Shown: in pieces, positions 1 through 9,861 of the stretch
Position numbering within the stretch: the first letter of the stretch is position 1
How the letters are laid out: each line of letters starts with the position of its first letter
Source of the DNA: Pseudomonas sp. LB-090624
Lineage (GTDB): Bacteria > Pseudomonadota > Gammaproteobacteria > Pseudomonadales > Pseudomonadaceae
NCBI RefSeq assembly: GCF_003205205.1
Contig: NZ_QJRL01000026.1
Coordinates: 1-64,000, forward strand
Direction: 5' to 3'
Length of the DNA: 64,000 nucleotides
Program-made: the position numbers and the translations under genes
The notes under the pieces: generated by a model
Database searches by the model: none
Seen by the model: only the letters and a program-made list of their open reading frames with translations
Told to the model about the DNA's origin: nothing

Positions 1-35
1 GGGTAGGTGCTTGGCGGGGCATGTTCGGGGGCTGG

Positions 36-69
36 GAGACCGAGCGCCGCCCGCGCGGCGCTCGGTCTC
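36..69. repeat. GC-rich palindrome, 14-bp stem
   Basis: The arms (36-49 and 56-69) are perfectly complementary and close a six-base loop. The core CGAGCGCC/GGCGCTCG is shared with the inverted repeat at 176-234/437-495 and the palindrome at 51772-51816. It could form an RNA hairpin or be a REP-like DNA element. No T-run follows on either side, so it is not a standard terminator. Confidence 0.6.
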
Positions 70-175
70 ACGGGCGACGTACCTCTACCGCCATACCCTT
101 AAAGCGACACCGCATGGCATGAGATTGCGGAATGCCCGGGAGTGTTTGGCGCGAGTTTTAGGGTGTTGCAGAAAT

Positions 176-495
176 CGAGCGCCGCCCGCGCGGCGCATCG
201 CGAGCTGCGCTCGCTCCTACATTTGTTTCGGGCCAGTTATGCCTGTGACAGGCGCGCGCGACCGCCTTGTTTGTACGACGCGATATCGCGCCATGCGCCA
301 GGGCGTTCGCGCGCAATTTCCCCAGGAATAATTGGCCCGAAACGCCTGTGACAGGCGCCCGCGACCGCCTGGTTCATACGACGCGATATCGCGCCATGCA
401 CCAAGGCGTTCGCGCGCAAATCCCACAGGCATAATTGGCCCGAAACAAACGTGGGAGCGAGCGCAGCTCGCGATGCGCCGCGCGGGCGGCGCTCG
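176..495. repeat. Composite repeat: tandem 103-bp units inside a 59-bp inverted repeat
   Basis: The outer arms 176-234 and 437-495 are near-perfect inverse complements, with two differences seen over 59 bp. Between them lie two direct copies of a 103-bp unit (241-343 and 344-446). Each unit starts with GCCTGTGACAGGCG and ends with ATTGGCCCGAAAC, and the internal palindrome GCGATATCGC is in both. No coding potential or transposase is present. It looks like a compound REP/BIME-type element of the P. putida group that has expanded by tandem duplication. Confidence 0.7.
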
Positions 496-537
496 ATCGC
501 CCAGGCGCCGCACCCCTCACGGCGAACCGCCCCCCGC

Positions 538-3348
<2,811 letters not shown>

Positions 3349-3423
3349 GCAGTCTCCTCGCGGGGCTGTGGCGTCTGTGCGCCACATGCCCCAGGTCAAT
3401 CAGGCGTTGGTTCTTGCAGGCGG

Positions 3424-4569
3424 TCAGGCGCCCAGTTCGCGTACCAGCGAGTCGCGGGTGATCTCGCTGATCGACTTGGCGCCGGTCAGCACCATGGCCA
3501 CGCGCATTTCCTTCTCGAACAGCTCCAGCAGGTTCTTCACCCCGGCTTCGCCATGCACGGCAAGGGCCCAGAGGAAGGCGCGGCCGATCAGCACGGTGTC
3601 GGCGCCCATGGCGATCATGCGCACCACATCGAGGCCGCTGCGGATACCGGAGTCGGCCAGAATCTTCAGGTCACCTTTGACCGCGTCGGCGATTGCCGGC
3701 AGGGCGCGGGCGCTGGACAGCACGCCGTCGAGCTGGCGCCCGCCGTGGTTGGACACGACGATACCGTCGGCACCGAACTTGACCGCATCGCGGGCGTCAT
3801 CGGCATCGAGAATGCCCTTGATGATCATCGGGCCGTCCCAGAACTCGCGGATCCACTCCAGGTCTTTCCACGAGATGGACGGGTCGAAGTTGTTGCCCAG
3901 CCAGCCAATGTAGTCGGCCAGGCCGGTGGGGTTGCCGCGGTATTTCGAGATATTGCCCAAGTCGTGCGGGCGGCCCATTACGCCAACGTCCCACGCCCAT
4001 TCTGGGTGGGTCATCGCTTGCAATACCCGGCGCATCGGCCCGTTCTTGCCGCTCATGCCGGAGTGCGCGTCGCGGTAGCGGGCGCCGGGCACCGGCATGT
4101 CGACGGTGAACACCAGGGTCTTGACCCCGGCAGCCCTGGCCCGCTCCAGCGCATTGCGCATGAAGCCGCGGTCCTTCAGCACATACAGCTGGAACCACAT
4201 CGGCCGGTTGATGGCGGGCGCCACTTCTTCGATCGGGCATACCGACACGGTAGACATGGTGAACGGGATGCCATGGGCGGCGGCTGCGCGCGCGGCCTGC
4301 ACTTCGCCACGGCGGGCGTACATACCGGTGAGGCCGACCGGGGCCAGGGCCACCGGCATGCTCAGGGTCTCGTCGAACAGCCGGGTCTCGAGGCTGAGTT
4401 CGGACATGTTCTTCAGCACGCGCTGGCGCAGGGCAATGCTGGCCAGGTCGGACACGTTGTGGCGCAGGGTGTGTTCGGCGTAGGCGCCGCCGTCAGCGTA
4501 GTGGAACAGGAAGGGAGGCAGCTTGCGTTGGGCCGCGGCGCGATAGTCGGTAGAGGCAGAAATGATCAT
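3424..4569 (-). CDS. lldD: L-lactate dehydrogenase, FMN-dependent
   Basis: A 381-residue member of the FMN-dependent 2-hydroxyacid dehydrogenases that oxidises L-lactate to pyruvate and reduces quinone. The signature SNHGGRQLD gives the catalytic His275 and substrate-binding Arg278, with flavin-contacting Lys251 in IIKGI. The length equals that of enterobacterial LldD. It is the middle gene of lldP-lldD-dld2, 63 bp behind lldP, with a stable hairpin in that gap. Together with the downstream FAD/Fe-S enzyme, the locus can use both lactate enantiomers. Confidence 0.96.
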   Translation of the reverse strand: MIISASTDYRAAAQRKLPPFLFHYADGGAYAEHTLRHNVSDLASIALRQRVLKNMSELSLETRLFDETLSMPVALAPVGLTGMYARRGEVQAARAAAAHGIPFTMSTVSVCPIEEVAPAINRPMWFQLYVLKDRGFMRNALERARAAGVKTLVFTVDMPVPGARYRDAHSGMSGKNGPMRRVLQAMTHPEWAWDVGVMGRPHDLGNISKYRGNPTGLADYIGWLGNNFDPSISWKDLEWIREFWDGPMIIKGILDADDARDAVKFGADGIVVSNHGGRQLDGVLSSARALPAIADAVKGDLKILADSGIRSGLDVVRMIAMGADTVLIGRAFLWALAVHGEAGVKNLLELFEKEMRVAMVLTGAKSISEITRDSLVRELGA

Positions 4570-4599
4570 GGATTCTCGCAGCGTTGCTTGTGGGGAATG

Positions 4600-4621
4600 C
4601 CGGGCGCTTGACGGCGCCCGG
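4600..4621. other. Intercistronic hairpin lldP-lldD
   Basis: CCGGGCGC (4600-4607) and GCGCCCGG (4614-4621) form an 8-bp GC stem with a six-base loop in the 63-bp gap between lldP and lldD. No T-run follows on the minus strand, so it is more likely an RNA stability or processing element than a full terminator. Confidence 0.5.
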
Positions 4622-4632
4622 CCCCTTTCACT

Positions 4633-6303
4633 TTAGTGATGAACCAGCATGCCGGTCAGCCAGTAAGCCTGGATCAGGGTGATCAGGCCGACGATGGTGG
4701 CGAAGAACAGGCTGTGCTTGACGGTGAAGCGGAACAGGTCGGATTCCTTGCCGACCAGGCCGGTGGCGGCGCACGCCACGGCGATCGACTGTGGCGAAAT
4801 CATCTTGCCGGTCACGCCGCCGCTGGTGTTGGCGGCTACCAGCAGGGTGTCGTTGACCCCGATCTGGTGCGCGGTGGTGGCCTGCAGCGAGCTGAACAGG
4901 GCATTGGACGAGGTGTCCGAGCCGGTCAGGAACACGCCCAGCCAGCCGAGGAACGGCGAGAAGAACGGGAACGCTGCGCCCGTGCCGGCCAGCACCAGGG
5001 CCATGGTCGAGGACATCCCCGAATAGTTGGTGACAAAGGCGAAGGCCAGCACCATGCCGATCGACAGGATCGGCCAGCGCAGCTCCCAGAAGGTCTCTTT
5101 GAAAGTGGTAAGACCAGTTTTGAAATTGATCTTCAGTACCGCCATGGAAATCAGTGCCGATAGGAAGATCGCGGTGCCGGTGGCAGAGATCGGGTCCAGC
5201 TTGAACACCGCTGGCATGGCGGTTGGCGCGGCAACGATCGGGGCGGTCTTGATGACCAGCTGGTCCAGGTGCGGGATGGCGAAGTTGAACACGAAGTTGT
5301 ACATCGCGCCGCCCGGGGCGAAGGCCGCCTTGAACGGCTTCAGGGTCCAGATGGTGACCAGCACGGTGAGGATCAGGAACGGCGACCAGGCCTTGAAGAT
5401 CTCGCCAAAGCTGTACGGGCTTGGCTGGCTGCCGCTTGGCTGGACCACGGCGGCGCCGACGCTGCCCTTGGCTTCGCCGAACGAACGCTTGGGTTGCCAG
5501 ACTTTCAGGAACAGGGTCAGGCAGATCAGGCTGGCCAGGGCCGAAGTGATGTCAGGTAGCTCTGGGCCGATGAAGTTGGAGGTGAAGTACTGGGTGACGG
5601 CAAAGCTCAGGCCGGCGACCAGGGCTGCGGGCCAGGTTTCCTTCACGCCACGCAGGCCGTCCATCATGAACACCAGCCAGAACGGTACGAACAGCGACAG
5701 CAGCGGCAGCTGGCGACCGGTCATGGCGCCGATGTGGAAGGCGTCGATGCCGGTAACCTGGCCGGCCACGATGATCGGGATGCCGAGGGCGCCGAAGGCC
5801 ACGGGGGCGGTGTTGGCGATCAGGCAAAGGCCGGCGGCGTACAGCGGGTTGAAGCCCAGGCCTACCAGCAGCGCGGCCGTAATGGCCACGGGTGCGCCAA
5901 AGCCTGCCGCACCTTCCAGGAAGGCACCGAAGCAGAAGCCGATCAGCAGTACTTGCAGGCGCTGGTCGTCGGTAATCGACAGCACCGAGCTGCGGATCAC
6001 TTCGAACTGGCCGCTCTTGACCGTGAGTTTGTACAGGAACACCGCGGCAACGATGATCCAGGCAATTGGCCAGAGGCCGTAGAGGAAGCCGTAACCCGCA
6101 GCGGCGAAGGCCATGTCGACAGGCATCTGGAAGGCGAAGATCGCTACCAGGATCGACAGTGCCAGGGTGATGCTGCCAGCCACGTGGCCCTTGAGTCGGA
6201 ACACGGCCAGGGCGAGGAAGAAGAACACGATCGGGATGACCGCCGCGAGTGCGGACAGGCCAAGGCTACCAAGCGGGCTATAGAGTTGTTGCCAGGTTTG
6301 CAT
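4633..6303 (-). CDS. lldP: L-lactate permease (LctP family)
   Basis: A 556-residue polytopic inner-membrane protein of the lactate permease family that imports lactate, probably with protons. It is hydrophobic throughout with about a dozen or more membrane segments, starting near residue 13 (LSALAAVIPIVFFFLALAVF). Conserved-looking stretches include GFCFGAFLEGAAGFGAPVAI, near residue 125, and the C-terminal GSDTSSNALFSSLQ. Length fits the family (about 550). It is the first gene of the lactate operon. Its leader holds an AACAACAA motif next to the ribosome binding site, and a perfect LldR-type palindrome lies about 50 bp upstream of the start. Confidence 0.95.
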   Translation of the reverse strand: MQTWQQLYSPLGSLGLSALAAVIPIVFFFLALAVFRLKGHVAGSITLALSILVAIFAFQMPVDMAFAAAGYGFLYGLWPIAWIIVAAVFLYKLTVKSGQFEVIRSSVLSITDDQRLQVLLIGFCFGAFLEGAAGFGAPVAITAALLVGLGFNPLYAAGLCLIANTAPVAFGALGIPIIVAGQVTGIDAFHIGAMTGRQLPLLSLFVPFWLVFMMDGLRGVKETWPAALVAGLSFAVTQYFTSNFIGPELPDITSALASLICLTLFLKVWQPKRSFGEAKGSVGAAVVQPSGSQPSPYSFGEIFKAWSPFLILTVLVTIWTLKPFKAAFAPGGAMYNFVFNFAIPHLDQLVIKTAPIVAAPTAMPAVFKLDPISATGTAIFLSALISMAVLKINFKTGLTTFKETFWELRWPILSIGMVLAFAFVTNYSGMSSTMALVLAGTGAAFPFFSPFLGWLGVFLTGSDTSSNALFSSLQATTAHQIGVNDTLLVAANTSGGVTGKMISPQSIAVACAATGLVGKESDLFRFTVKHSLFFATIVGLITLIQAYWLTGMLVHH

Positions 6304-6319
6304 ATGGGGTGGCCCCTAA

Positions 6320-6327
6320 TTGTTGTT
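6320..6327 (-). promoter_or_regulatory. A-rich Hfq/Crc (catabolite activity) motif in the lldP leader
   Basis: On the minus strand this reads AACAACAA, an exact AAnAAnAA match. It lies immediately 5' of the AGGGG ribosome site of lldP (start at 6303). In Pseudomonas such motifs near the start codon bind Hfq assisted by Crc and block translation. The site is seen in the sequence; its function here is inferred. Confidence 0.55.
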
Positions 6328-6348
6328 GGTCAGGCGCTGGCATTGGAT

Positions 6349-6365
6349 AATTGGTAAGACCAATT
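6349..6365. promoter_or_regulatory. LldR/PdhR-type operator between lldP and lldR
   Basis: A perfect palindrome AATTGGT-AAG-ACCAATT. It matches the TTGGT-N3-ACCAA operator known for the PdhR/LldR branch of FCD-type GntR regulators. It sits 46 bp upstream of lldP and about 195 bp upstream of lldR, where lactate-responsive repression of the divergent operon would be expected. Confidence 0.75.
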
Positions 6366-6559
6366 TACAATGGCTGGTCGCTAGGTTAAAAGGGCTGTCG
6401 TGGGTGTGTCAATTTGTCCCGTGCAAAACTTTGGTCGTGTATCGATGAGCGGGCACCTGATGTGCTGCGAAAAACGCGGTGTGATGGGTGTTCGCGCTGC
6501 CTGGATCGGCGAGAATAGGCCACCCCTGAAATTTGCCGGGGGTTTGTGGAGAGCATGTG

Positions 6560-7327
6560 ATGGTTTTTGATCAGGTCCGCCAACGGCGCCTGTCCGACGA
6601 CATTGTCGATCGGCTGGAAGGGATGATTCTGGAAGGCACGCTGACCTCGGGGCAGCGGCTGCCGGCCGAGCGCGTCCTGGCCGAGCAGTTTGGTGTATCC
6701 CGCCCGTCACTGCGTGAGGCGATCCAGAAGCTGGTGGCCAAGGGGCTGCTGGTCAGCCGCCAGGGTGGCGGCAATTTTGTTGCCGAATCGCTGGGGTCTA
6801 CGTTCAGCGATCCACTCCTGCAATTGCTTGAGCACAGTGCTGAGGCGCAGCGGGACCTGCTCGAGTTCCGCCATACCCTGGAGGCGTCCTGCGCCTATTA
6901 CGCGGCCCAGCGTGCCACCGAGCCGGACCGGGCACGGTTGAAGGCGGCCTTCGATACGCTGCAGGACTGCTATGCCAGGGTCGATGAGGTGACCCGTGCG
7001 GAAGAGGGCGCGGCTGATGCGCGCTTCCACCTGGCGATCGCCGAGGCCAGCCATAACGCGGTGTTGCTGCACACCATCCGGGGTTTGTTCGACCTGCTGA
7101 AACGCAACGTGGTGACCAACATCGGGGGCATGTACCAGCAGCGTACCGAAACCCGGGACATGCTGATCAGTCAGCACCGGGAGCTGTACCTGGCGATTGT
7201 CGAGGGCAGGGCGGAGGATGCGCGGGAAGTGTCCAGCCGGCACATTTTGTATGTGCAGGAAGTGCTGCATGAGGCGCACGAAGAAGCGCAGCGGGTGGCA
7301 CGGGCGGAGCGGCGCAGCGGGCGCTGA
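6560..7327 (+). CDS. lldR: GntR/FCD-family lactate-responsive regulator
   Basis: A 255-residue FadR-subfamily GntR repressor. The N-terminal winged helix (about 5-70) contains the typical GQRLPAERVLAEQFGVSRPS and SLREAIQKL segments. An FCD effector domain follows (about 80-235), with a metal/effector-binding His pattern in DARFHLAIAEASHN. It is divergent from lldP-lldD-dld2, with the AATTGGT-N3-ACCAATT operator in between, so it is taken as LldR controlling that operon in response to lactate. The chosen ATG has a GGAGAG ribosome site. An upstream in-frame start at 6533 would add nine non-conserved residues. A PdhR-like role cannot be fully excluded from sequence alone. Confidence 0.88.
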   Translation: MVFDQVRQRRLSDDIVDRLEGMILEGTLTSGQRLPAERVLAEQFGVSRPSLREAIQKLVAKGLLVSRQGGGNFVAESLGSTFSDPLLQLLEHSAEAQRDLLEFRHTLEASCAYYAAQRATEPDRARLKAAFDTLQDCYARVDEVTRAEEGAADARFHLAIAEASHNAVLLHTIRGLFDLLKRNVVTNIGGMYQQRTETRDMLISQHRELYLAIVEGRAEDAREVSSRHILYVQEVLHEAHEEAQRVARAERRSGR

Positions 7328-7358
7328 GAGCGCGTACTTTGTGCTGTAACGTGGGGCC

Positions 7359-7473
7359 TGTGGGAGCGGCCTTGCGTCGCGAAAGGGTCGCAGAGCGGCC
7401 CCAGGATCGGCGTCGATGCGCAGATTACTGAGGCTGCTTCGCAGCCCTTTCGCGACACAATGCCGCTCCCACA
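7359..7473. repeat. Inverted pair of P. putida-type REP sequences
   Basis: The arm at 7359-7387 (starts TGTGGGAGCGGCCTTG) and the arm at 7445-7473 (ends CGCTCCCACA) are inverse complements with two differences in 29 bp. They lie between the convergent lldR and smpB genes. This is the 'tgtgggagcgg...tcgcga' type of extragenic palindrome. Confidence 0.7.
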
Positions 7474-7490
7474 GCGGCCAGGCAGGCTGG

Positions 7491-7973
7491 TTACTCTTCC
7501 TTGCCCTTGTTCCGCACAGCCCGCTGCAGCTCGCGGTTGGAATCGCGTTCGCGCACGGTATCGCGCTTGTCGAATTCCTTCTTGCCCTTGCCGAGTGCGA
7601 TTTCGCACTTGATCAGGTGCTTGCTCCAGTACAGCGACAACGCCACGCAGGTGTAACCCTTTTGCGCGACCGCAGCTTCCAGCCGTTCAAGCTCGCGCTT
7701 GTTCAGCAGCAGCTTGCGTGTGCGGATAGGGTCGGCGATGACGTGGGTGCTGGCCGTGGTCAGCGGGGTGATGTGGCTGCCGAACAGCCAGGCTTCGCCG
7801 TCCTTGAGCAGCACGTAGCTGTCAACGAGGTGCGCCTTGCCGGCTCGCAGGCTTTTTACTTCCCAACCGGACAGGACCAGCCCGGCCTCGAACTTGTGTT
7901 CGATGAAGTAATCGTGTCGCGCCTTCTTGTTTTGCGCGATGGTCCCGGTCGGATGTTTCTTTTGCTTAGCCAT
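7491..7973 (-). CDS. smpB: SsrA-binding protein SmpB
   Basis: A 160-residue tmRNA-binding protein that delivers SsrA to stalled ribosomes in trans-translation. Family hallmarks are NKKARHDYFIEHKFEAGLVLSGWEVKSLRAGK at the N-terminus (residues 15-46), with SYVLLKDGEAWLFGSHI just after, and a basic C-terminal tail (RDTVRERDSNRELQRAVRN) that occupies the empty mRNA channel. Length is typical. The gene is monocistronic, divergent from ratA and convergent with lldR. The partner RNA gene ssrA is not seen in this window. Confidence 0.97.
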   Translation of the reverse strand: MAKQKKHPTGTIAQNKKARHDYFIEHKFEAGLVLSGWEVKSLRAGKAHLVDSYVLLKDGEAWLFGSHITPLTTASTHVIADPIRTRKLLLNKRELERLEAAVAQKGYTCVALSLYWSKHLIKCEIALGKGKKEFDKRDTVRERDSNRELQRAVRNKGKEE

Positions 7974-8136
7974 AGGGGCCGCATTATAGGCAACTCGAAG
8001 CGTCGTCCGCTACGGGATTTCGGTGTGCTTGAGCCACCGGAATGAATACCGGACAATACAAAGCCTGTCATATGCACAGAACCTGTTTTCGGCACGCTGC
8101 GAAGCACCGCCACCCAGCCTTGGAAGTGACGCCTGG

Positions 8137-8571
8137 ATGACTACCCATATTCAACGCTCCGCCCTGCTGCCTTACCCTGCCCAGGCGCTCTACGATCTGG
8201 TCAACGATGTGGCCAGCTACCCTGAGTTTTTGCCGTGGTGCTCGGCCTCGACGGTGATCGAAGCCGGCGACACCCACATGCGCGCCAAGCTCGAGGTGGC
8301 CAAGGGGGGCATGAGCCAGCACTTCGTGACGCGTAACGTACTGGTGCCGGGGCAGTCCATCGAAATGAACCTGGAGGAGGGGCCGTTCACCCAGTTGCAT
8401 GGTGTTTGGGTGTTCAAGCCGCTGGGCGAAAAAGCCTGCAAAATCAGCCTGGACCTGTCCTTCGATTACGCTGGGCCGATTGTGCGCGCCACCTTGGGGC
8501 CACTGTTCAATCAGGCAGCCAATACGCTGGTTGATGCGTTTTGCCAGCGTGCCAAGCAACTGCATGCCTGA
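8137..8571 (+). CDS. ratA: START-like protein of the RatA/Coq10 family
   Basis: A 144-residue SRPBCC/START-fold protein. In E. coli, RatA is described as a ribosome-associated toxin, while in other organisms homologues (Coq10) bind ubiquinone. The sequence begins MTTHIQRSALLPYPAQALYDLVND, with YPEFLPWCSA at about residues 28-37, the family signature. Nothing in the sequence decides between a toxin and a quinone chaperone role. An open frame extends upstream to 8023, but the typical length and N-terminus favour 8137. It is convergent with bamE, sharing a bidirectional terminator. The divergent neighbour smpB is the usual arrangement. Confidence 0.88.
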   Translation: MTTHIQRSALLPYPAQALYDLVNDVASYPEFLPWCSASTVIEAGDTHMRAKLEVAKGGMSQHFVTRNVLVPGQSIEMNLEEGPFTQLHGVWVFKPLGEKACKISLDLSFDYAGPIVRATLGPLFNQAANTLVDAFCQRAKQLHA

Positions 8572-8591
8572 CTGAGTACGCGACAACAAAA

Positions 8592-8612
8592 AGCCCGGAA
8601 CAAGTCCGGGCT
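8592..8612. terminator. Bidirectional terminator between ratA and bamE
   Basis: AGCCCGGA (8592-8599) pairs with TCCGGGCT (8605-8612). An A-run precedes it and a T-run follows it, so it can end transcription of both convergent genes. Confidence 0.85.
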
Positions 8613-8632
8613 TTTTTGCATCTGCGTGCCGA

Positions 8633-9169
8633 TTACTGGGTTTCCAGCGGTGCCGGAGTCGGGACCGGGGTGGTCTCGATGGTATCGATCTCGCGCTGGA
8701 TGGACTCTTCGGTCGAACCAGGTTTGGCTGGCTTTTCTTCAGGCTGAACAGCTGGCTGCTCGGTCTGGCCTGGCTCGGTGGCCGGGCTGACCGTGGTGTC
8801 GCCGCTGCCACCCAGGATTTCCTGGTCGCGGCTGACGCCCGGCATGAAGTCGCCAGACAGGCTGACCAACTGGTCGCTTTCGTTGAAGAAAATGCTCATG
8901 CGCTCCTGCTGGCGTTTGCCGCCACCAGGTTGCAGGCTGTACAGGTAATCCCACCGGTTGGTGTTGAAGGTGTCCTGAATCAGCGGGTTGCCCATGATAA
9001 ACCTTACTTGCCGGCGGGTCATTCCGGGGCGTAATTGGTCTATCATGTCTTGCGTGACGACATTGCCCTGCTGGATGTCGATTTTGTAAACCCCGGGAAA
9101 CGAGCAACCGGCGAGTGCGAGCAGTCCCGCGAGGGCGAGGCTGTTTAGCAAGAGCTTGGTGTTTTGCAT
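8633..9169 (-). CDS. bamE: Outer membrane assembly lipoprotein BamE (OmlA/SmpA)
   Basis: A 178-residue lipoprotein of the BAM complex, which inserts beta-barrel proteins into the outer membrane. The signal peptide ends in the lipobox LALAGC with lipidated Cys22. The BamE fold follows (VTQDMIDQLRPGMTRRQVRFIMGNP, then DTFNTNRWDYLYSLQPGG). The C-terminus is a Glu/Pro/Thr-rich low-complexity tail (about residues 120-178), which makes the protein longer than E. coli BamE. The start at 9169 is set by the signal peptide. It is divergent from fur with about 97 bp between starts, the omlA-fur arrangement known in Pseudomonas. Confidence 0.93.
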   Translation of the reverse strand: MQNTKLLLNSLALAGLLALAGCSFPGVYKIDIQQGNVVTQDMIDQLRPGMTRRQVRFIMGNPLIQDTFNTNRWDYLYSLQPGGGKRQQERMSIFFNESDQLVSLSGDFMPGVSRDQEILGGSGDTTVSPATEPGQTEQPAVQPEEKPAKPGSTEESIQREIDTIETTPVPTPAPLETQ

Positions 9170-9266
9170 CGGTGGGCGACTTCCACTATCTTGGCTGGAC
9201 AACGTAAACCCCGATCATACCCGTATTAAGAGAAGCTGCGAAGCAGCATCGGCGAGAAAGCTGACC

Positions 9267-9671
9267 ATGGTTGAAAATAGCGAATTGCGCAAAGCCGGTC
9301 TCAAGGTAACCCTGCCTCGAGTTAAGATCCTTCAGATGCTCGATTCTACCGAGCAGCGTCACATGAGTGCCGAGGACGTCTACAAGGCGCTGATGGAAGC
9401 TGGCGAGGACGTCGGCCTGGCCACCGTGTATCGCGTACTGACCCAGTTCGAAGCGGCGGGCCTGGTGGTTCGCCACAACTTCGACGGCGGCCACGCTGTG
9501 TTCGAGCTGGCCGATGGCGGTCACCACGACCACATGGTCAACGTGGATACCAGCGAAGTTATCGAGTTCATGGATGCTGAAATCGAGAAGCGTCAGCGTG
9601 AAATCGTGGAAGAGCACGGTTTCGAGTTGGTGGACCACAATCTGGTCCTGTACGTCCGTAAGAAGAAGTAA
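9267..9671 (+). CDS. fur: Ferric uptake regulator Fur
   Basis: A 134-residue iron-responsive repressor. The N-terminal winged helix (1-80) includes the recognition region GLATVYRVLTQFEAAGLV. The dimerisation and metal domain carries HHDH at 86-89 and the C-terminal HGFELVDHNLVLYVR. The CxxC pair that supplies structural zinc in enterobacterial Fur is absent: the segment reads MVNVDTSEV, and the protein has no cysteine at all. Lack of that pair is a known trait of some pseudomonad Fur proteins. The start was chosen from family alignment; upstream codons are open to 9156. A UUCG-loop terminator follows. A likely target, the haem transporter, is also in this window. Confidence 0.97.
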   Translation: MVENSELRKAGLKVTLPRVKILQMLDSTEQRHMSAEDVYKALMEAGEDVGLATVYRVLTQFEAAGLVVRHNFDGGHAVFELADGGHHDHMVNVDTSEVIEFMDAEIEKRQREIVEEHGFELVDHNLVLYVRKKK

Positions 9672-9693
9672 CGATTTTTTCGTTACGGATGAC

Positions 9694-9717
9694 AAAGGCG
9701 ACCTTCGGGTCGCCTTT
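9694..9717 (+). terminator. fur terminator
   Basis: AAAGGCGACC (9694-9703) and GGTCGCCTTT (9708-9717) close a TTCG tetraloop 22 bp after the fur stop codon. The 3' arm ends in TTT. The element is symmetric enough to stop recN transcription as well. Confidence 0.85.
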
Positions 9718-9751
9718 GTGCTTTCTGGGGTTGAAAAATGTGTTGCCCGTG

Positions 9752-9842
9752 CCGGCCTCTTCGCGGGCGCGCCCGCTCCCACAGGTACATCTCAGGTTTC
9801 AGATCCTGTGATCACCCTGTGGGAGCGGGCGTGCCCGCGAAT
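9752..9842. repeat. Inverted pair of P. putida REP elements
   Basis: One copy (9752-9785) reads CCGGCCTCTTCGCGGGC followed by GCGCCCGCTCCCACAGG. The second, inverted and shorter (9816-9842), reads CCTGTGGGAGCGGGC followed by GTGCCCGCGAA. This matches the well-known 35-bp REP of P. putida. It lies between the convergent fur and recN genes, the usual REP location. Confidence 0.85.
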
Positions 9843-9861
9843 CGCCCTGGAAAAGAAAGGA

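Larger units (their letters stand above)
1..537. other. Gene-free, repeat-rich intergenic stretch
   Basis: No open frame here looks like a protein: the short ones are arginine-rich shadows of palindromic DNA. The stretch holds a perfect 14-bp-stem hairpin (36-69), two tandem 103-bp units (241-343, 344-446) and a 59-bp inverted repeat that brackets them (176-234, 437-495). It lies just downstream of the 3' end of the minus-strand D-lactate dehydrogenase gene, so it may contain its transcript end, but no U-tract terminator is visible. Confidence 0.75.

Noticed and set aside
241..446. Tandem 103-bp repeats as a possible CRISPR array
   Set aside because: The units abut directly without unique spacers, are far longer than CRISPR repeats, and no cas gene is near.
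1..537. Small arginine-rich proteins in the left-end repeats
   Set aside because: They change with each repeat copy, lack ribosome sites and are mirrored on the other strand, as expected for palindromic GC-rich DNA.
8023..8136. N-terminal extension of RatA
   Set aside because: The extra 38 residues are not family-like. The internal ATG at 8137 gives the usual length.
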